Under the pieces are notes generated by a model. It was given only the letters and a program-made list of their open reading frames with translations, searched no databases and had not been told where the DNA came from. A DNA stretch of 64,000 bases from JAGLOK01 sp963676355 (GTDB lineage Bacteria; Bacillota; Clostridia; Christensenellales; UMGS416), in the NCBI GenBank assembly GCA_963676355.1, contig OY781093.1, positions 1,054,001 to 1,118,000 on the forward strand, in the 5' to 3' direction. Shown here one piece after another: positions 62,277 through 64,000 of this stretch; the first letter of the stretch is position 1; each line of letters opens with the position of its first letter. The position numbers and the translations under genes were made by a program.

Positions 62277-64000
62277 ATGAAGTTTACAGACGGATATTGG
62301 AACATGCAAAAAGACGTCACCGCGCACTTCGCGAGTCAGGCGTATGAAGCGCACGCGGACGGGGACGAAGTGGTGGTACTTGCGCCGACAAAAAAGATAA
62401 ATCACCGCGGGGATACTCTAAATCTGCCTGTGCTGACACTGACATACAGCGCACCGATGGAAAATGTGATAAAGGTAGATATAAAGCATTTTGCAGGCTC
62501 AAACGGCGTAAAACCGTGCTTTGAAGTAAACGAGAGCGCGAAAATAACTCCTGTCCTTTTGCAGGATGAAAATACCGTGACTGTAAAGTGCGGCGATATA
62601 GAAGTGGTTCTTGATAAACACAGCTGGTATGCTGAGTTTCGCGGGCCGGAAGGCCGTCTGACAGACAGCGGGTTTAGAACGCTGGGATATGCACAAAGAG
62701 ACGATGGGAAAAACTACATACACGAAGCGCTGACTATAACGCCGGGAACAAAAATATACGGCCTTGGCGAACGCTTCGGTGCATTCGTTAAAAACGGGCA
62801 GAGCATCGATATGTGGAACGAGGACGGCGGAACAAGCAGCGAGATAGCATATAAGAACGTGCCATTGTATATAACAAACAGCGGCTACGGCGTATTTGTG
62901 GCGCATACGGGAAAGGTGTCCTTCGAGGTGGGCTCGGAAAAGGTGTCCAAGGTGCAGTTCAGTGTGGAGGGTGAAGAGCTTACATATTACTTTATATACG
63001 GACCTTCGCCAAAAGAGATAATCCAAAAATATACGGCGCTAACTGGAAAACCCGCGCTTCCGCCCGCATGGAGCTTTGGGCTGTGGCTTACCACATCGTT
63101 TACCACAAGCTATGACGAAGACACGGTAAACTCATTCATAGACGGAATGACAGAACGGGATATACCCCTCCATGTGTTTCATTATGACTGCTTTTGGATG
63201 AGAGAGTTTAACTGGTGCGATTTCACCTGGGACAAAAGGATGTTCAAAGACCCTGAATCCATGCTGTCCAAAGTTAAAGCTAAAGGACTTAAGATATGCG
63301 TGTGGATAAACCCGTACATAGCGCAAAACTCACACCTTTTCACCGAAGGTAAAGAAAAAGGATATCTGCTTCTTAAACCCAACGGAGACGTATGGCAGAC
63401 GGATTTGTGGCAGGCAGGAATGGGGATAGTCGACTTTACAAACCACGACGCATGGAAATGGTATCAACAAAAGCTTGAAGCACTGCTTGACATGGGTGTG
63501 GACTGCTTTAAAACGGACTTCGGTGAGAGAATACCCACGGATGTAAAATACTATAACGGAGCAGATTCCGTAATGATGCATAATTACTATACGCATCTTT
63601 ATAATAAATGCGTGTTCGAACTTCTGGAGCGCAAACGCGGCAAAGGTGAGGCGTGCCTTTTTGCACGCTCGGCCACGGCGGGCGGCCAGCAGTTCCCTGT
63701 GCACTGGGGAGGCGACTGCAGCGCAAACTATGAGTCGATGGCTGAAACACTTCGCGGAGGTCTTTCACTGGCATCGTCCGGCTTTGCGTTCTGGAGCCAT
63801 GACATAAGCGGCTTTGAAAGCACTGCAACGCCCGATTTGTATAAAAGATGGCTTGCATTTGGATTGCTTTCAACCCACAGTAGGCTGCACGGAAGTGGCT
63901 CTTACAGAGTGCCGTGGAACTTTGATGATGAATCAAGCGATGTTTTGCGCTTCTTCACGAAGCTTAAATGTACTCTCATGCCGTATGTGTTCACACAGGC
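62277..64000 (+). CDS. yicI: GH31 alpha-xylosidase-like, 3' end beyond the window
   Basis: The first 574 residues of a GH31 enzyme are present. An N-terminal beta-sandwich (about 1-240) with IYGLGERFGAFVKNG leads into the catalytic barrel with PLHVFHYDCFWMREF, nucleophile D414 in FKTDFGERIP and acid/base D480 in WGGDCSANYESMAE, followed by SGFAFWSHDISGFE. These positions are within two residues of the E. coli YicI pattern, so alpha-xylosidase is favoured over alpha-glucosidase. TTGGAGGG precedes the ATG. The gene looks richer in G+C than its neighbours. It runs off the right edge. Confidence 0.92.
   Translation, partial: MKFTDGYWNMQKDVTAHFASQAYEAHADGDEVVVLAPTKKINHRGDTLNLPVLTLTYSAPMENVIKVDIKHFAGSNGVKPCFEVNESAKITPVLLQDENTVTVKCGDIEVVLDKHSWYAEFRGPEGRLTDSGFRTLGYAQRDDGKNYIHEALTITPGTKIYGLGERFGAFVKNGQSIDMWNEDGGTSSEIAYKNVPLYITNSGYGVFVAHTGKVSFEVGSEKVSKVQFSVEGEELTYYFIYGPSPKEIIQKYTALTGKPALPPAWSFGLWLTTSFTTSYDEDTVNSFIDGMTERDIPLHVFHYDCFWMREFNWCDFTWDKRMFKDPESMLSKVKAKGLKICVWINPYIAQNSHLFTEGKEKGYLLLKPNGDVWQTDLWQAGMGIVDFTNHDAWKWYQQKLEALLDMGVDCFKTDFGERIPTDVKYYNGADSVMMHNYYTHLYNKCVFELLERKRGKGEACLFARSATAGGQQFPVHWGGDCSANYESMAETLRGGLSLASSGFAFWSHDISGFESTATPDLYKRWLAFGLLSTHSRLHGSGSYRVPWNFDDESSDVLRFFTKLKCTLMPYVFTQ

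Noticed and set aside
62317..63936. A series of minus-strand frames opposite the GH31 gene
   Set aside because: They are antisense shadows of a GC-richer coding region; the plus strand has the GH31 catalytic residues.

Overview
The window looks like chromosomal DNA of an anaerobic, Gram-positive member of the Clostridia (Bacillota), probably gut-associated. The evidence is gene content: a phoH-pgpH-ybeY-era-recO cluster, CdaA/YbbR c-di-AMP genes, a four-subunit 2-oxoacid:ferredoxin oxidoreductase, DegV/DAK2 proteins, strong GGAGG-type ribosome binding sites with TTG/GTG starts, a tRNA with encoded CCA, and AT-rich DNA with many short U-tract terminators. No species can be named from the sequence alone.

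Layout. 1-8.9 kb: the 3' part of an NfeD-like protease gene, a ferritin-like lipoprotein, then the collinear phoH, pgpH, ybeY, GNAT, era, recO cluster and a metallo-beta-lactamase-fold protein. 8.9-16.7 kb: lysA with a HAD phosphatase (minus), three consecutive M42 aminopeptidases and a lipase-like hydrolase (plus), then a MurG-type transferase and an orphan CheW (minus). 16.9-20.1 kb: two tandem exported alkaline-phosphatase paralogues. 20.3-25.2 kb: PAS/PP2C phosphatase, CdaA, YbbR (CdaR) and a COG2509-type FAD protein. 25.2-29.1 kb: a small membrane protein, a ParA-like ATPase and korDABC. 29.3-35.6 kb: a zinc-ribbon membrane protein, three small membrane-protein genes, a DAK2-DegV fusion and a stand-alone DegV.

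A tRNA-Leu(CAA) gene at 35681-35767 is the left border of a 25.9-kb integrated mobile element. A 14-bp copy of the tRNA 3' end recurs at 61657-61670, directly before a hairpin terminator that must originally have served the tRNA. The left arm, all on the minus strand, holds a large serine recombinase whose last codons and stop lie inside the tRNA, a MOB-type relaxase, its small accessory protein, a RepA-like ATPase and three iteron-like repeats. A TGACGAT/ATCGTCA-type motif recurs before the recombinase, mobC and rep genes. After an IS3-family insertion comes the cargo on the plus strand: two AgrA/AgrC-like two-component pairs (LytTR regulator plus GHKL kinase) alternating with glycan genes. 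These are a cytosolic GH3 glycosidase, GtrA, a GT2 glycosyltransferase and UDP-galactopyranose mutase, then a GH3 lipoprotein, a carbohydrate-binding lipoprotein and a doubly membrane-anchored GH3. Both surface GH3 enzymes have the circularly permuted domain order. A pair of LytTR-type boxes 21 bp apart lies upstream of the second pair's promoter.

The simplest reading is a mobilizable element that gives its host a regulated surface system for capturing and cleaving beta-glucosides, with possible galactofuranose-type surface modification. Beyond attR the host chromosome resumes with an IS3 remnant and a GH31 alpha-xylosidase-like gene that runs off the window and looks richer in G+C than its surroundings.
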